Shown: positions 1 through 13,100 of the stretch, piece after piece
Layout of the letters: each line of letters starts with the position of its first letter
Numbering within the stretch: position 1 is the first letter of the stretch
Assembly: GCF_027744825.2 (NCBI RefSeq)
Contig: NC_071348.1
Coordinates: forward strand, 3,354,563-3,418,562
DNA from: Synchiropus splendidus
Lineage: Eukaryota > Chordata > Actinopteri > Syngnathiformes > Callionymidae
Reading direction: 5' to 3'
Length of the DNA: 64,000 bases
The notes under the pieces: model-generated
Databases searched by the model: none
Told to the model about the DNA's origin: nothing
What the model saw: only the letters and a program-made list of their open reading frames with translations
Translations under genes and position numbers: made by a program

Positions 1-85
1 ATGGCGTTTTAAAGCCCGCAGAATTACAAAGAAAGAAATAGAAAAGAAAGTGCACGCCGTGTGCTCCGGACAGATCCAGTTTGGC

Positions 86-1995
86 TCAGCGCCGTCTTCG
101 GCGCCTGTGATCCAGAGCCTTTCCTCGCCGAGACTTCTGCACGCCGCTGCTCCTCTCTGAGGGAGGATCGCTGGGGAAGGACGCTTGGATGTCAGGGGAC
201 AGTGGTGACGGCACCACGGCTACAGCGGAATCGTTTAACTGCTGAGGGGTCTCCGGGAGTTCGAGATGAGTTTGCTGTGGCTGGACAACATGCGGCTGAG
301 CCTCAACGTGCTGCTGCTGCTGCTGAGGCCACTGCGGCTCCAAGTGTTGCTGAGAAGGTTGGGACTGATGAACGGGTGGGACACGCTGCTGCTGCTGCTG
401 TTGCTGTTGCTGCGGCTGAGCTTCCAGAACTCCCAGAAGCCTCTGCAGGAGAAGGTTGTTCTGCTGCAGGCTGACAGCCAAAGCCTCCTGCGACGCGATC
501 AGTGTCCGCATGTCCTGTCTGAACCCCTCCCCGAACTCCTGTAGACTCTTCTCCACCCGGTTTCCCAGCTGTATAGCTGCTTCTCCTAAGCCTCTGAGCT
601 CATCCTCCAGCCAGGAGCTGCGCGGGGGGGCTTCCAGAACACCCTGCTGGCCCCCAAGAGAAGGCTGAGGGCTGCTGGGCTGAGGGCTGCCGTTCAGGAA
701 GGGCGCACTGTAGAGAGGGGAGGGGGGCAGCCAGCGCTCTGATGGAGGAGGCGGGGGTCCAATTCCCAGACCAAGTCCTAACCCTAGTTTGTCTTCAATG
801 CTGTGGTCCGACGGTTCACATTCAGGCTCTCCCTCATCTCTGTCACAGTCAGGATTGTCCTCTTCCTTCTCTAAGGCGTCTCTCTCCGAACCTTCGATCC
901 CAACACCTGGAACGACAGACCGTTATTAAAATACAACTGAATGCGCTCGTGCTCGACGGTCAAGTGAGAATCGCATTTCTGAAATCAGCTGTATATTTCA
1001 AGCTCACAGCGCCACAATAAGCTCATGTTGACAACAGCTGGTTTGAGATAACAGATCGCCATGCACGAATAAACTTCCGTCTACTATCTACTTGTGTCCA
1101 CTAGATGTCGCCTATGAGCACTAAAGCGTGAAGCTTTGGTCACGTCTTCCTCAGCTGCAGCCTGAATTTGAGGGTGAGCTGGTTAAAGAGATGGTTTCTC
1201 GTACCTGTGTCTGAGTCGGGAAAGCAGGGGAAAGTAGACTTGGGCCGAATGTTCTGCTTCTGCCGGACCTGCTGCAGCCTGGGACTGGGCAGCGACGAAT
1301 GACTGAGCAGCGACGCTCGGCTGGATGGAAGGTAACAGCTGCGGTGGCGCGCGTCAGCGAGTCTGCCGCCGTTACGCCTCTTCAAGTCATCCCAGCGCTT
1401 CTTCACTTCCCTCAGTGTACGCGGCACTCGGGACACGGCGTTGACCCTTTCCAGTATTCCCGCCCAGATGCGCTCTCGCTCCCGCCGACGGAGCCGTCCC
1501 GCCGGACCGAACAGTTCTCCTTCACAGCGCGTGACCTCTGACACCAGCACTTCCAGCTCCGCGCCACTGAAACGGCTCTTCCGCTTGCCTGCGCTGCCGG
1601 CTGCCAGCGCAGCTGACATGGCTCTGTCTGTGAAGAAACGCATCATAAATACTTCATCAACCTCAAACAAGTAGTGCTTTCAACACCAAAATAACTTTTC
1701 ATACAAGTCGAGTTCAACCTTTCATGCGTGCCAGCTCACTTTGTTCGATGGACAAGAGGTCATCGGATGACATGCCAGGCCCCATGATGTTGGGATGCAC
1801 CACTACCACGTTGAATGGCAGTCCACTGTGGAGCCCGCTGCTCTGGTCACAACTGCCCTCCGAGTCCTCATCCTCCCTGGGGAAGCCGTTTTCCGAGACT
1901 CCCCCACCAAAGGGTCCCTCTGGAGACTCCACTTTGATGTGCATGGGAGGTGATTGCTCGTACAGCACCCCCCCCTCCTCGTAGTACTCAGTCAT
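86..1995 (-). CDS. Myb/SANT-like DNA-binding regulator, MYPOP/NAIF1 type (3 coding exons)
   Basis: This is a likely nuclear DNA-binding regulator. I join three exons on the minus strand: 1995-1719, 1627-1205 and 906-86. All junctions are GT-AG and phase 1, giving about 506 residues with a stop at 86-88. Residues 1-92 are acidic and contain a sumoylation-like IKVE site. Residues about 111-188 form a Myb/SANT-like domain (RFS..E start, conserved RT..EVKKRW.DLKRR). Then come an acidic linker, a GPPPPP stretch that could bind profilin, a helical leucine/glutamine segment (about 351-397), a run of nine glutamines (about 399-407) and a basic C terminus (KALDHRRRRRR). The order of SANT domain, proline stretch, amphipathic helix and basic tail resembles MYPOP; NAIF1/MSANTD relatives are the alternative. 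Exon 1 joining is inferred; a start at the methionine at 1619 is possible. The stop lies close to the window edge, so the 3' UTR is cut off. Confidence 0.75.
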
Positions 1996-3180
1996 GGGTC
2001 GGAGCTGGTTACAACAGAACTGACTGGCGGGCCAATTCTGATACTGCTAAGCCCATGAAAACCAGGTCCAGCTGTCGTGCGTCCCCCAGCTTAAGACATG
2101 GCGGTCACCAGGTTTGATGGCTCCTTTCTCAAACATTCATTCAGAAATTCTCAGAATTAGGGGCTGAGAAGAGGGACTGCTATGTATGAAGCAAACCTCT
2201 TCAACTCATTATTGCACCTACATCAAAGGATGTGGTTCACAACATCAGGAAGTAAATACATTCCTTGATTCTCGAGGCCATGAGAAAAAACAAGTGCGAT
2301 GTAAGTTTGGCTGAGGTTTAGACATGAAAAGCCCATCTCACAGCTTCTTCATTTTAGGTGGATGTTTAGTCCCCATAAACACCAGACAAATTCCATGAGG
2401 CTACAAGCTGACAACGCTAAAATACAACTACATTCAAAAGCGACTGAACGGGGCGACACTTGAGGGCACCCGCCATGTGGACAGTCCAGATCAATGTTTG
2501 CTGGCAAAGAGAGAAAGCCATCTGCAATTGATAGAAATAGAAACATTGAATCATGACAAAACAATAATAAATCACTGAACAACTACGTTTAAAATAGCGG
2601 CTTACCTATTGTATCACGCTGCGTGTCTCAACGTATATAAAATGTGATTGCAATTTCTAATGCTATAATAAAAAATATTTTTTATTTTTAATAGTTAACA
2701 GGCAAAAAAGCGAAACGTAAACAGGAAAACCGTCGGGAGACTGGCGCTGACGTCCAGCTGTTGGATGCAGACGGTGGCTCGACTCCAGGCTGAAACACAC
2801 TGACATGACAGGAAGCATGTCACCAAATAACCAAGTCGTATTTTACACTCGATTCGCTTCACGTGTCGTGTCGCATCGCTGCGCTTGTTTTTGTCTCATT
2901 CCGCATACATTACATGCTGATGCTGCACCGGAGTTAGCCGTTAGCAGCACTGCGAGTTTTAACGGAAGCGGAAGGTTCGACACGAGTGTCTGCTGAAACC
3001 CGACTCGCTCGCTCCTAGAAGGCGAGATTGTAAAATGTCCTACCTCATGAAAACACAAAACGGTGGGCCAAAAAAGAGACAAAAACAGAAGCCTTTTTTC
3101 AGCTGTTAGCTCGGCAGCCGATACACAAACCCCGGACTGACGCGTTCTGTTGGCGTCACCGTGTTGTTGTGTTCAGGAAC
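1996..3180 (-). promoter_or_regulatory. 5' non-coding region and probable promoter of the SANT-like gene
   Basis: Reading the minus strand, a good acceptor (TTCTGTTGTAACCAG) ends near 2008, about 13 bp upstream of the ATG. A donor-like AATAG|GTAAGCC lies at 2606-2600. This fits a non-coding first exon ending at 2606, with a CpG-richer stretch at about 2750-3180 as promoter. The assignment is inference from splice signals and base composition only. I see no coding sequence here. Confidence 0.4.
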
Positions 3181-3673
3181 AGTCGGATCTTTCAAAAGCC
3201 GTCACCAACGTGAGGATGCAAGTTGTGTATATAACACATTCTGAAGCGTCACACGGATACAGATATATAACACAATATTCTTAATTTGATACTAACTCTG
3301 ACAATATTCACACAATCAAATCAGTCAAAAATATAGTGAATGAATGTAATAACCTCAACATACGTCAGCAATACTATATCAAATTAAACCGAACATAGCT
3401 GTGATTTAAGCTTCATATTAACTACTTTTCTCATCAAGAATGCATTGTTAATCAACGATCATTTCTATATATCATTGTAATTAGAATGAATATTTGTCTT
3501 AAATTTAAGTGATATCAGTGAAAAACTGCTGAGCCATAAAACTGCCTACTTTTTTGAGCATGCTGTTGCTTTTCCCAAGAGGGACGACGGTGATGATGTG
3601 CACTTTCTGTGCAGGGGGGTGGAAAATCCTTGAGGACGTTTGATAAGGCATCAGGAGGGAGATAGTCCACAAG

Positions 3674-3680
3674 TATAAAA
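3674..3680 (+). promoter_or_regulatory. TATA box of trypsinogen 1
   Basis: TATAAAA lies 40 bp before the start codon, so the 5' UTR would be very short, as is usual for pancreatic protease genes. Transcription would begin at about 3704-3708. Confidence 0.75.
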
Positions 3681-3719
3681 ACCCACCTGGAGCTGTCGAG
3701 CAGCATTCAGGGAGGAACC

Positions 3720-4727
<1,008 letters not shown>

Positions 4728-4761
4728 AGCATGACTTCTGTCAAACTGAAACCACTTGAAT

Positions 4762-4767
4762 AATAAA
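4762..4767 (+). other. Polyadenylation signal of trypsinogen 1
   Basis: AATAAA occurs 35 bp after the TGA stop, giving a very short 3' UTR. The flanking sequence is not shared with the second copy. Confidence 0.75.
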
Positions 4768-5177
4768 GAATGAAAACCAGCCTCTACTCATATACATGCG
4801 TATCATTTGATCCACAGTTTTCTGCTTCCACTAGATTGAGTGCAGACTGAGTTCCTCTCAGATGCTGTTGTCTGGCGGAGAATTCCTCAGTCAACTCTCT
4901 TCTCTGGACTCTCATTCTCATTGCCAAGATTCTCATTCGGTGGAGGCTGATAAACTAGGAGCGGGTGCTTCAGAGTGAAGTGGCTTCGGTACATGAAGTT
5001 CATCAACATCTCCACGAGCTGCACATCATCAGCTCCTCAACCCAGCAGAGCTGAAACTGACTGTTGGTGGTTTCGTCTGTCTCCCTGGCGCCAGGAGAAC
5101 TGGACTCATCGACCTGTTCAGATCAGTCCAGGAACATGCAGCCCATTCTACGGTCTCAGCATGGTCATCTACTACAC
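4768..5177. other. Intergenic sequence, no gene seen
   Basis: This sequence separates trypsinogen 1 from the hAT element. A short stretch near 4880 (GAGAATTCCTCAGT) recurs at about 36300, which hints at a shared old repeat. I see no supported coding sequence. Confidence 0.4.
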
Positions 5178-5908
5178 CACTGGTCCTTAACCATAGGGCC
5201 AGGGCCCACGGTTGGGCTGCGAGTGCTCCTAGAGGGCCGCTAGCAGTTTTCTTGCTTTACACCTTTGAGCCGTGAGGGCAGCGAGACGCTCAGTTTTAAT
5301 CCACGAGCCACATATGGTGGCAATAGTGTGTCACTGAATTGACTTGACAGCAGCAAATCTGTGTTAGTTAACAACTATGGAGAAGTTCTTGAAAAGAAAC
5401 AATGATAAAGAAAGTGATGCCGCCCCCAACAGTACAAAGTGTTCATGAAAGCGCACCTGTTGAAGCAGTTTTGAAAATGAATTGGAACATTTTCTGGCCA
5501 TACTTTCATTTACACTTCACTTACAGTATATCTTATTTGGAGTTTAAATACAATATATTATTTTGATTATGGGATATTTAGACATGGTTTGATTAAATAC
5601 ATTTTATTCAGAATTCTATTCAGTTTTTCTAATTTTCTCAACAGTTTGCATCAACTGTTTTTCTTTAGTAAATTTGATGACTGTGACTGCTGGTTGGACT
5701 TTTCCATGACAAATATCTTTGCGATGATCGCATGGTTTCATGTCATTTCACAAGGTTTTGGTTTCTTTTAGTTGTAGGTGGAGTAAATATGGTTCTTGAT
5801 CACAAATGAAATCAAGAGTAATGAATCGGTTCTATTACTTGAATGGGGCCCGGGCCCATTTCTTCTGGGAAAGATGGGCCCCGAGACAACAAAGGTTCAG
5901 AACCCCTG
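5178..5908. mobile_element. Internally deleted hAT-type DNA transposon
   Basis: The ends are imperfect inverted repeats. The left end starts CACTGGTCCTTAACCATAGG and the reverse complement of the right end starts CAGGGGTTCTGAACCTTTG; both continue into a GGGCCCA stretch. The flanking octamers TACTACAC (5170-5177) and TATTCCAC (5909-5916) match at 6 of 8 positions, as expected of an old hAT target duplication. An internal ATG at 5377 opens a short reading frame beginning MEKFLKRNNDKES. That resembles the extreme N terminus of hAT/ZBED-type transposases, but the frame is soon lost. The 731-bp element cannot make a transposase. Confidence 0.65.
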
Positions 5909-5916
5909 TATTCCAC

Positions 5917-6698
5917 GACACTGCACCAGAGAGTGATGTCATCAACAAGAGACATGGCTGCCAGGCCCCATTCAATCACATGGTTCACCTTTTTATGGAT
6001 GGAAATGTTTCATGTGGGAAAAAAAACAGTTTTAAAAACATCAATTTGAACAGCAATTTTAAAAATCCGCGCGCAAATCTGAGTAGTAACCTCATCATAA
6101 AGTGCCAGCCCAGACACACTGCTGTTGCCTAGATACACACAATTTATCGTGCGTGTTCATAACCACTTAAATAGTGCAGCGCTCAGCTGATGCACCGCTC
6201 TATGAATAGATACTTCTGTTAGGGATCAAACAAGACAGTACTCTCGGGTCCGTAACGCCGTCCTAGCACAGGTAACTTCACATAGAAGAGGTTCTGGCGG
6301 GGATGTGGGGGTTGAAGATATGATGCAGTAAAAGTTCTGACTCAAAAGTCTGGCGAATTTAATCCAAACACTTCTATTTTAAACTCATCCCGCCAAACAA
6401 CAGACCTGGAGTTTGGCCACTGTAGATGAAGACCCGAGTCAGCTCCCTGCACCTGAATAAAATATGTGGAGTCTCACTTTCACAATGTTGAATCACCTTC
6501 AGAGTCAGAAAAAGGGAGGCAGGTGGATTCCCAGAAACAGACTTCTCTTAACTGCAGAAACCCACGTGCCGCCATACGGCAGACATCATCAACATGCCGT
6601 GTCCAGATGGGTTTTCACACACGTTACACAACCTGATAAAGGTATGGAAAACAGACACACTCGGCCTTGGCCAATCTGATAGCGAGGGACCCTGTGGG
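5917..6698. other. Intergenic sequence and upstream region of trypsinogen 2
   Basis: I see no gene. A CCAAT box lies at 6671-6675, about 28 bp upstream of the TATA-like element of the second trypsinogen. Nothing here resembles the promoter of copy 1. Confidence 0.4.
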
Positions 6699-6705
6699 TT
6701 TAAAA
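6699..6705 (+). promoter_or_regulatory. TATA-like box of trypsinogen 2
   Basis: TTTAAAA lies about 50 bp before the ATG, preceded by CCAAT at 6671-6675. This core promoter is unrelated in sequence to the TATAAAA promoter of trypsinogen 1. Confidence 0.6.
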
Positions 6706-6754
6706 GGGGAGCAGCTCTGAGGTCTGACACTGAGGCACCGACTCACCCACCACC

Positions 6755-7756
<1,002 letters not shown>

Positions 7757-7805
7757 AGCCGCCAAATGGCAATAAGTTGTTCGATACGAGTCTCTGCAAT
7801 CCATG

Positions 7806-7811
7806 AATAAA
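7806..7811 (+). other. Polyadenylation signal of trypsinogen 2
   Basis: AATAAA occurs 50 bp after the TAA stop. The 3' UTR is unlike that of copy 1. Confidence 0.7.
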
Positions 7812-9325
7812 TCCATGAAAAAATATTGTAGAGTGAATTCCATTTTTCAAAGATCCAAATCGTGTCACGTCACCTGGTTTGATCAGAAGATGGAACTTCT
7901 AGATGGCTGGTGGAACAGAAGCTTGTGATGTGGCGAGATGATCGGGGCGCACCACAGGCATTACCATCAACATGTATCTTCATGTGTGACTCTCTGACAG
8001 ATAAAAACAAATGTGGAAAGATATCTAGACTGATAAATTAGCAGGTCAACACCAGTGGGACACACATGCACTTGGCTCTTAACTGCTGAAAAAGTCAGTT
8101 GGCTCCCAGAAACAGGAGCCCAAAACAAGACTTGGAGCAGTATGGATTACAAAACAAGCATTTATTGTTTTAACCTAAGCAGCAAACTGTACAAGAACAT
8201 GTACAAGGCAGAGGCGAAATGTACAAAAACAAGTCTCCGGATTTTCACAGGGCACGTACAGGATAAGATACTTGGACTCTCTAATTCGCTCTCATGTATC
8301 TCTTTGGAACAGCTCTCAAACATCGTTTCAGTGGAGACAGAATGAACATTAGCTGATGCAATAGTTGAGCAACTGCAGTCCAAATCAGCACCAGGAGGGG
8401 CACACTTCAGCATGATGAAACGGTCAGCAATTTGTCAACACTTGGACCAACACTCGACGTAATATCCCACACATATTGGTGAATGCAAATAAAAAAAGTG
8501 CAAAACATACTGAAGCATTGATATAACTTGTTGGCTTAGCAGCACAGGGGCAGTGCTGGGCGGCCATCGCAGACATTCATTTATGTTGGGATCATGGTCG
8601 GCCCAAGGCTGGTTTAATCATGTTCAGGGGCATTTTGAATGATGGCTTATCAGTGGAAATGATTTTTATTGTTATTAATAATAAGAATGTACCAATAACT
8701 GAGTTTAAGGCAAAGAGCTCCAACTTCTCCCAAATGTTTGGTTGACCTCTGCGTGTTTCAGATGATGAGGTCCTGCTGGACCCACAGTGTTAAAGTGCAA
8801 ATCTAATTTGTCAAATTTCACGTGGAATATTGAAATTCACTTGAAATAAGCAACGAAATGTGGCAGTTCATTTTAAGATCCTCTGTTAAGATCTCTGTCG
8901 AATACAGTTTAGGTGAACATGGAATTGGTGACTGAAAAATGTTCCCTGCGGAAGAAACTCGAGACTAACCTCTGTGATTTCTGATCATTTTATTCTATTT
9001 TTTATTGATTTTTTCTGTAATTAATGAATAGAATAGGAGCTTTTTAAAGTTTAACTTTGAAGTGCAAGACAGTACAAATACCCCAACAGAGAATCCATAG
9101 GAAAATATCTCCCTCTCAGGGTTACAGCTGTCTTATTCCAAGTTATCTTACCAAAGCAATTGTCACTTGTTCCGTCTTCTGCTGAGTATCATTTTTTTCC
9201 CAGCACATGGAGCTGTGACTGGGTGAAGCAGGGTGGAAGCGGGTCCCAGGCCTCCTTGGGTGCCCACAGTGAACAGTAAGACCAAACAAACCGCCCAGCA
9301 CCAGCAGGTTAGAGTGCAGATTCAT
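7812..9325. other. Intergenic sequence plus 3' UTR of zinc-finger gene A
   Basis: TTTATT at 8161-8166 is AATAAA on the minus strand and is the best candidate poly(A) signal for zinc-finger gene A, giving a 3' UTR of about 1.2 kb. No other gene is supported. Short ORFs here lack coding features. Confidence 0.4.
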
Positions 9326-11533
9326 TCACACCTGTCCTCGCGCATGCTTCAAGTAGTGATGATAGAGTTCTGAAATGGCATATTCCCCGCCACAGACAGC
9401 ACACTGACCCACCGGAGAGGAGTCTCCCCGCGATGGAGGAATGCGTTTTCTCAAAGTTTGCGATCTGTCAAGTGCACTTTTGGTTTCATGAACTGGTTTG
9501 AAAGGAGCCTCCTGCTGAGAAGACAAGCTGGGTCGGGGGTTGTGGCTGGGGGGAGAGGTGGTGTTAGACTGGTGCTCCACGGACAGGTCCAGGTCCAGAT
9601 GCGGGGCAGCAGAAAGGCAGGGCTGGTGTGAGAAGAGCAGGTCCAGAGTCTTGAAGCAGCTCCTGCACTGCTCGCATTCGTACGGCAGGACGACTTTTCT
9701 GGGTCTGGACGCCGTCCACTTGAACCCCGGGTGACCGCTCATGTGTTTTTTGTAGGACCCCGCAAATCTGAATCCGTGACCACACAGTGAGCACCTGAAG
9801 CGCCCGCGCTGCTGCCGGTGCAGCCGCTGGTGGAGCCAAACTCTCCTCCAGTTTTCAAAAGTCTTCCCACAGTGGACACACGAGAAGCTTTGACCACGGG
9901 CAGCGTGGCTGAGCATGTGAGCCCGGAGACGACCCATATTTCTGAACAGACGGCCGCACCTCTGACAGGAGAACTTCCTCGGATCTGACCCGTTGTCTAG
10001 TCCATTTAACTTTGACACAAAGTAGGAGACGTGAGGGGTGACTGGAGGCTCCAATGACTTCTTTAGAGCTCCTTTTTGGAGCTTGATCTGGGCAGGCTGC
10101 GCTTGAGATAAATCTGTCTTTTTCGCAACAGCACGAGAACCTAGGTTTTGTGAGGACGAATGCCTTTTTCTTGGAACAGAGAACCGAAAGTAGGATATGA
10201 TTTCCTCATCTTTGATTGTAGACCCCAGGTTGCCCCGGCCACAGTAAATTCGGTGAGTGATGTATTCAGACTCCACAGGGAAGAGTTTGTCACACGACAA
10301 ACAGCGGAACAGTTTGGCACCTGCGTGGTTTCTCATGTGGCTGTTGAAGACCTGCAGGCTGCCGAAGACATTTTTGCAGATGTGGCAGGTGTAGGTGAGC
10401 GTTCGGGTTACCGCTGCTCGGCTGGAGGCGCTGTTTCGTTTCCCAGGAGGTCCGCACGAGTGGTTTTTAGCATTGCTGTAGTGCGCAAAGGATTTCTGAC
10501 AGCCGGTGCAGTTGTAGCGCTTGACAGACCAGTGCGTCAGCTCATGCACTCGGAGGAAATACGGCTGACCGAAGGCCTTGCCACAAATGTCGCACTTGTA
10601 CGGCTTCTCCCCGGTGTGCACACGCACGTGTCGGATGAGGGCCGACTGAAATCTGAAGGCTTTTCCGCAATAAGAACAAATTTTATCCTCTGCCTTTTTT
10701 GGGGTCACCGGAGGAGGCGTGGCTTCTTCCTGGCTGCTAGGCTCCAACGTTTGAGGGATCACATCATTAATGTGGGTCTTCATGTGTTCGCCATACTCAA
10801 AATAGGAAAACTTGATCTTGCAGTACGGACACGGCTGATAGATGTGACTCTTCCCGTGAGTCTTCATGTGAAGGGTTAAGTTGTAGTTCTTGTGAAAAGT
10901 TTTACCACATTCAGGACAACGATAAGGCCGCTCTCCGGTGTGAAGGCGCTGATGGAGAACCAACTGAGAAACGTACTGGAACCTGCGACCACACTCGGCA
11001 CAGTCCAGCACAGACTTCACACCTTTCATGGAGGCGAGCTCCGAGTTGGCCTCGTCTTCAGCATCGACGCCGTCTGCCTCTGCGAGCTCACTGTTTGAAG
11101 TCTCTGCACTGTCCGTTTCAGAAACGGGTCCGTTAAGCTCAGGTCGCTGAGGTTCTTGAGACGACAGATTGAGCGGCAGATCCGTGTGATTGGTCTCTTT
11201 ATCCGGTAGTTTCTCTTCAGAAACCTCAGACATCGTGACACAAGTTTGACATTGAATTTGTTCTTTGAAAACCTCTTCTCTGGGCAGCCCTCGGTCCACC
11301 TCACTCCCGGTCGGCGTGTTGTCATTTATACCCAAACCACCTAAAGAAATCGCCCCGTTCTTTTTATCCGATTGGGCGGCACTCGACCAGGCCACATGTC
11401 TGTCTTGTTCTGGAGAAGATGACAGAGGCTCCACACCTCTGGCTGGGAGCTCACCTTCCAGCCTGCTGGTCTGGGTCTCCAAAACAGCAGCATCAGAGGC
11501 AGGATCCAGCACTGCGTCAGTAAGGTCTTTCAT
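9326..11533 (-). CDS. C2H2 zinc-finger protein A (about 13 fingers, 735 aa)
   Basis: This is a probable nuclear DNA-binding transcription factor, coded in one exon. The N-terminal about 180 residues are acidic and Ser/Thr-rich without fingers; I see no KRAB, SCAN or BTB domain. Fingers follow in groups: three (CAECGRRF..., CPECGKTF..., CPYCKIKF...), then four ([16 protein letters not shown], the C2HC type [16 protein letters not shown]), a C2HC type (CLSCDKLF), then [16 protein letters not shown] and CSLCGHGF, a C2HC type (CEQCRSCF), and a final isolated finger at the C terminus (CAVCGGEY). TGEKP-type linkers occur in the first two groups. The start is the ATG at 11533, just inside an acceptor (TTTCTCTGTCAG) whose exon begins at 11573. 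It is the first of five head-to-tail finger genes. I do not recognise an orthologue. Confidence 0.9.
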   Translation of the reverse strand: MKDLTDAVLDPASDAAVLETQTSRLEGELPARGVEPLSSSPEQDRHVAWSSAAQSDKKNGAISLGGLGINDNTPTGSEVDRGLPREEVFKEQIQCQTCVTMSEVSEEKLPDKETNHTDLPLNLSSQEPQRPELNGPVSETDSAETSNSELAEADGVDAEDEANSELASMKGVKSVLDCAECGRRFQYVSQLVLHQRLHTGERPYRCPECGKTFHKNYNLTLHMKTHGKSHIYQPCPYCKIKFSYFEYGEHMKTHINDVIPQTLEPSSQEEATPPPVTPKKAEDKICSYCGKAFRFQSALIRHVRVHTGEKPYKCDICGKAFGQPYFLRVHELTHWSVKRYNCTGCQKSFAHYSNAKNHSCGPPGKRNSASSRAAVTRTLTYTCHICKNVFGSLQVFNSHMRNHAGAKLFRCLSCDKLFPVESEYITHRIYCGRGNLGSTIKDEEIISYFRFSVPRKRHSSSQNLGSRAVAKKTDLSQAQPAQIKLQKGALKKSLEPPVTPHVSYFVSKLNGLDNGSDPRKFSCQRCGRLFRNMGRLRAHMLSHAARGQSFSCVHCGKTFENWRRVWLHQRLHRQQRGRFRCSLCGHGFRFAGSYKKHMSGHPGFKWTASRPRKVVLPYECEQCRSCFKTLDLLFSHQPCLSAAPHLDLDLSVEHQSNTTSPPSHNPRPSLSSQQEAPFKPVHETKSALDRSQTLRKRIPPSRGDSSPVGQCAVCGGEYAISELYHHYLKHARGQV

Positions 11534-11573
11534 TTTCTCTGGACCCCAAGTTGGTTTTTACACCACCAGGAAT

Positions 11574-12700
11574 CTGACAGAGAAATAAAGGCACTTTAGG
11601 TCAGATGATGAGCAGAGGAATGCACTGTTTAATATTATATAACACCAACTTCCTATCATATTTTCATTTGTAACTGCACTGTTAAGAGTAATATTACTAT
11701 CTTCGAGAGAGAGCGCCCGAAAAGTTAGGGCCTCCGACAGAATGGAATACTCAGACTTAAATAAACAAGATTCCATAAGAATCCCGAACGATTGAATGGT
11801 GGTTAAAACGGTGCGTATCCATGAGAAACATTAATAGCGCTTAAATGGGTGAGTAAACACAGGGCACGCCCCGTAAACACACCAACACAGAGGTAGTGTA
11901 TTGTATTTGGGAGGCAATGAGCAACTTCGAACCCACATCCGCGTCGCTAACAATAACGATGCTAAGCTAAAGCTTCAGCTCCAGGCCAAACCCGAGCTGC
12001 TTGGAGAAACTAGTCGGCTTTTCTTGCAGCCAGTCATGCTTCTCGGAACAACACTTTGAGAAGCAGGGGTGTGTAACCGCACAAAAACGTTGCGTGCTTG
12101 CCTTGCTGAAGAGTAAACACCGGACCAGAACATGGAGCCATGAAGTGACCGCCGTTAGCCCTGGTGCTTTCACGGGCAGCTCGGACCAACCTGCTCCTCC
12201 TGTGCGCCGTTACCCGGCTTGCAGAACAAGACATCCAGAAATGGCTTAAAGTCGATTGACATTTTGAGAAACATTCATTTCGTCCCATAGCAATTGCGTG
12301 AAAATGAATAAGCAAACAATAGTGTGAATGTCATTTTTTAATAGAAATGAATCACACTGGGCGGACAAGTCATATTTCAATGTAAAGATGCGAAAACACT
12401 CGATATCAAAATCATTTTTAAAATTGCTTTCATGAACACATTCGTCAAACAGAACTCGTGACCGAACGTCACCTGAACGCCTCACCTCGCAACTGGCTAA
12501 GCGTCAGCTCATAGTTCCAAATGTTGCCCTCTACCGTGGCGAGGAAGAAAGGACTGGCGTTCCCGGAGGACGCGGATGAATTTGCACAATTTAGGGGGGA
12601 AAAAATGAATCGACAATTTCAAATCCGAGATTAGAGGAAATGAATGCTTTATAAATCACAGATGCGCAGATCATTTGGAAAAAATATTTACCAATTAAAT
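11574..12700 (-). promoter_or_regulatory. 5' intron, non-coding first exon and promoter of zinc-finger gene A
   Basis: A donor (TTGCGAG|GTGAGG on the minus strand) ends a putative first exon at 12486, and the acceptor at 11573 opens the coding exon. The promoter would lie around 12490-12600. The ATG closest to the acceptor is the coding start. This structure is inferred from splice consensus only. Confidence 0.45.
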
Positions 12701-12921
12701 CTCGAAAGTGTTTTAAAATATAGTTTAATGCACAAATGTGTTTTTTTTTTATTTAGCAAAAGGTTACAACACAAACGGGCACTGTGGGGAGGGGGTCTCA
12801 CAGCACATTGGTGTCATGTCTGAAAAACCTATTTACACTTTGCAGCTGATACTGTACTGTAGAACGACCAACAGATGCATCGTCTTCACGAACGTAGGGA
12901 TTCAACGGTACAGTCATTGCT

Positions 12922-12927
12922 TTTATT
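12922..12927 (-). other. Candidate polyadenylation signal of zinc-finger gene B
   Basis: TTTATT on the plus strand reads AATAAA on the minus strand, about 175 bp beyond the stop codon of zinc-finger gene B. Confidence 0.6.
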
Positions 12928-13100
12928 GAACAAAAAAAGTGAAAGATTTACATCACTATCTGCTCTACACTGACGTACATACAGTATGTCGAAAGCCATG
13001 GTGCCCCTTATTCCACTGAAATAAAGAACCAGAAAAGTGAGTTGAAACGATAAACGATAACCTTTTAGAACTGACACCCTGACATGACAGGCAGACTTTG

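Noticed and set aside
10160..10879. 239-codon plus-strand ORF
   Set aside because: It lies antisense to the finger region of zinc-finger gene A and has no domain of its own.
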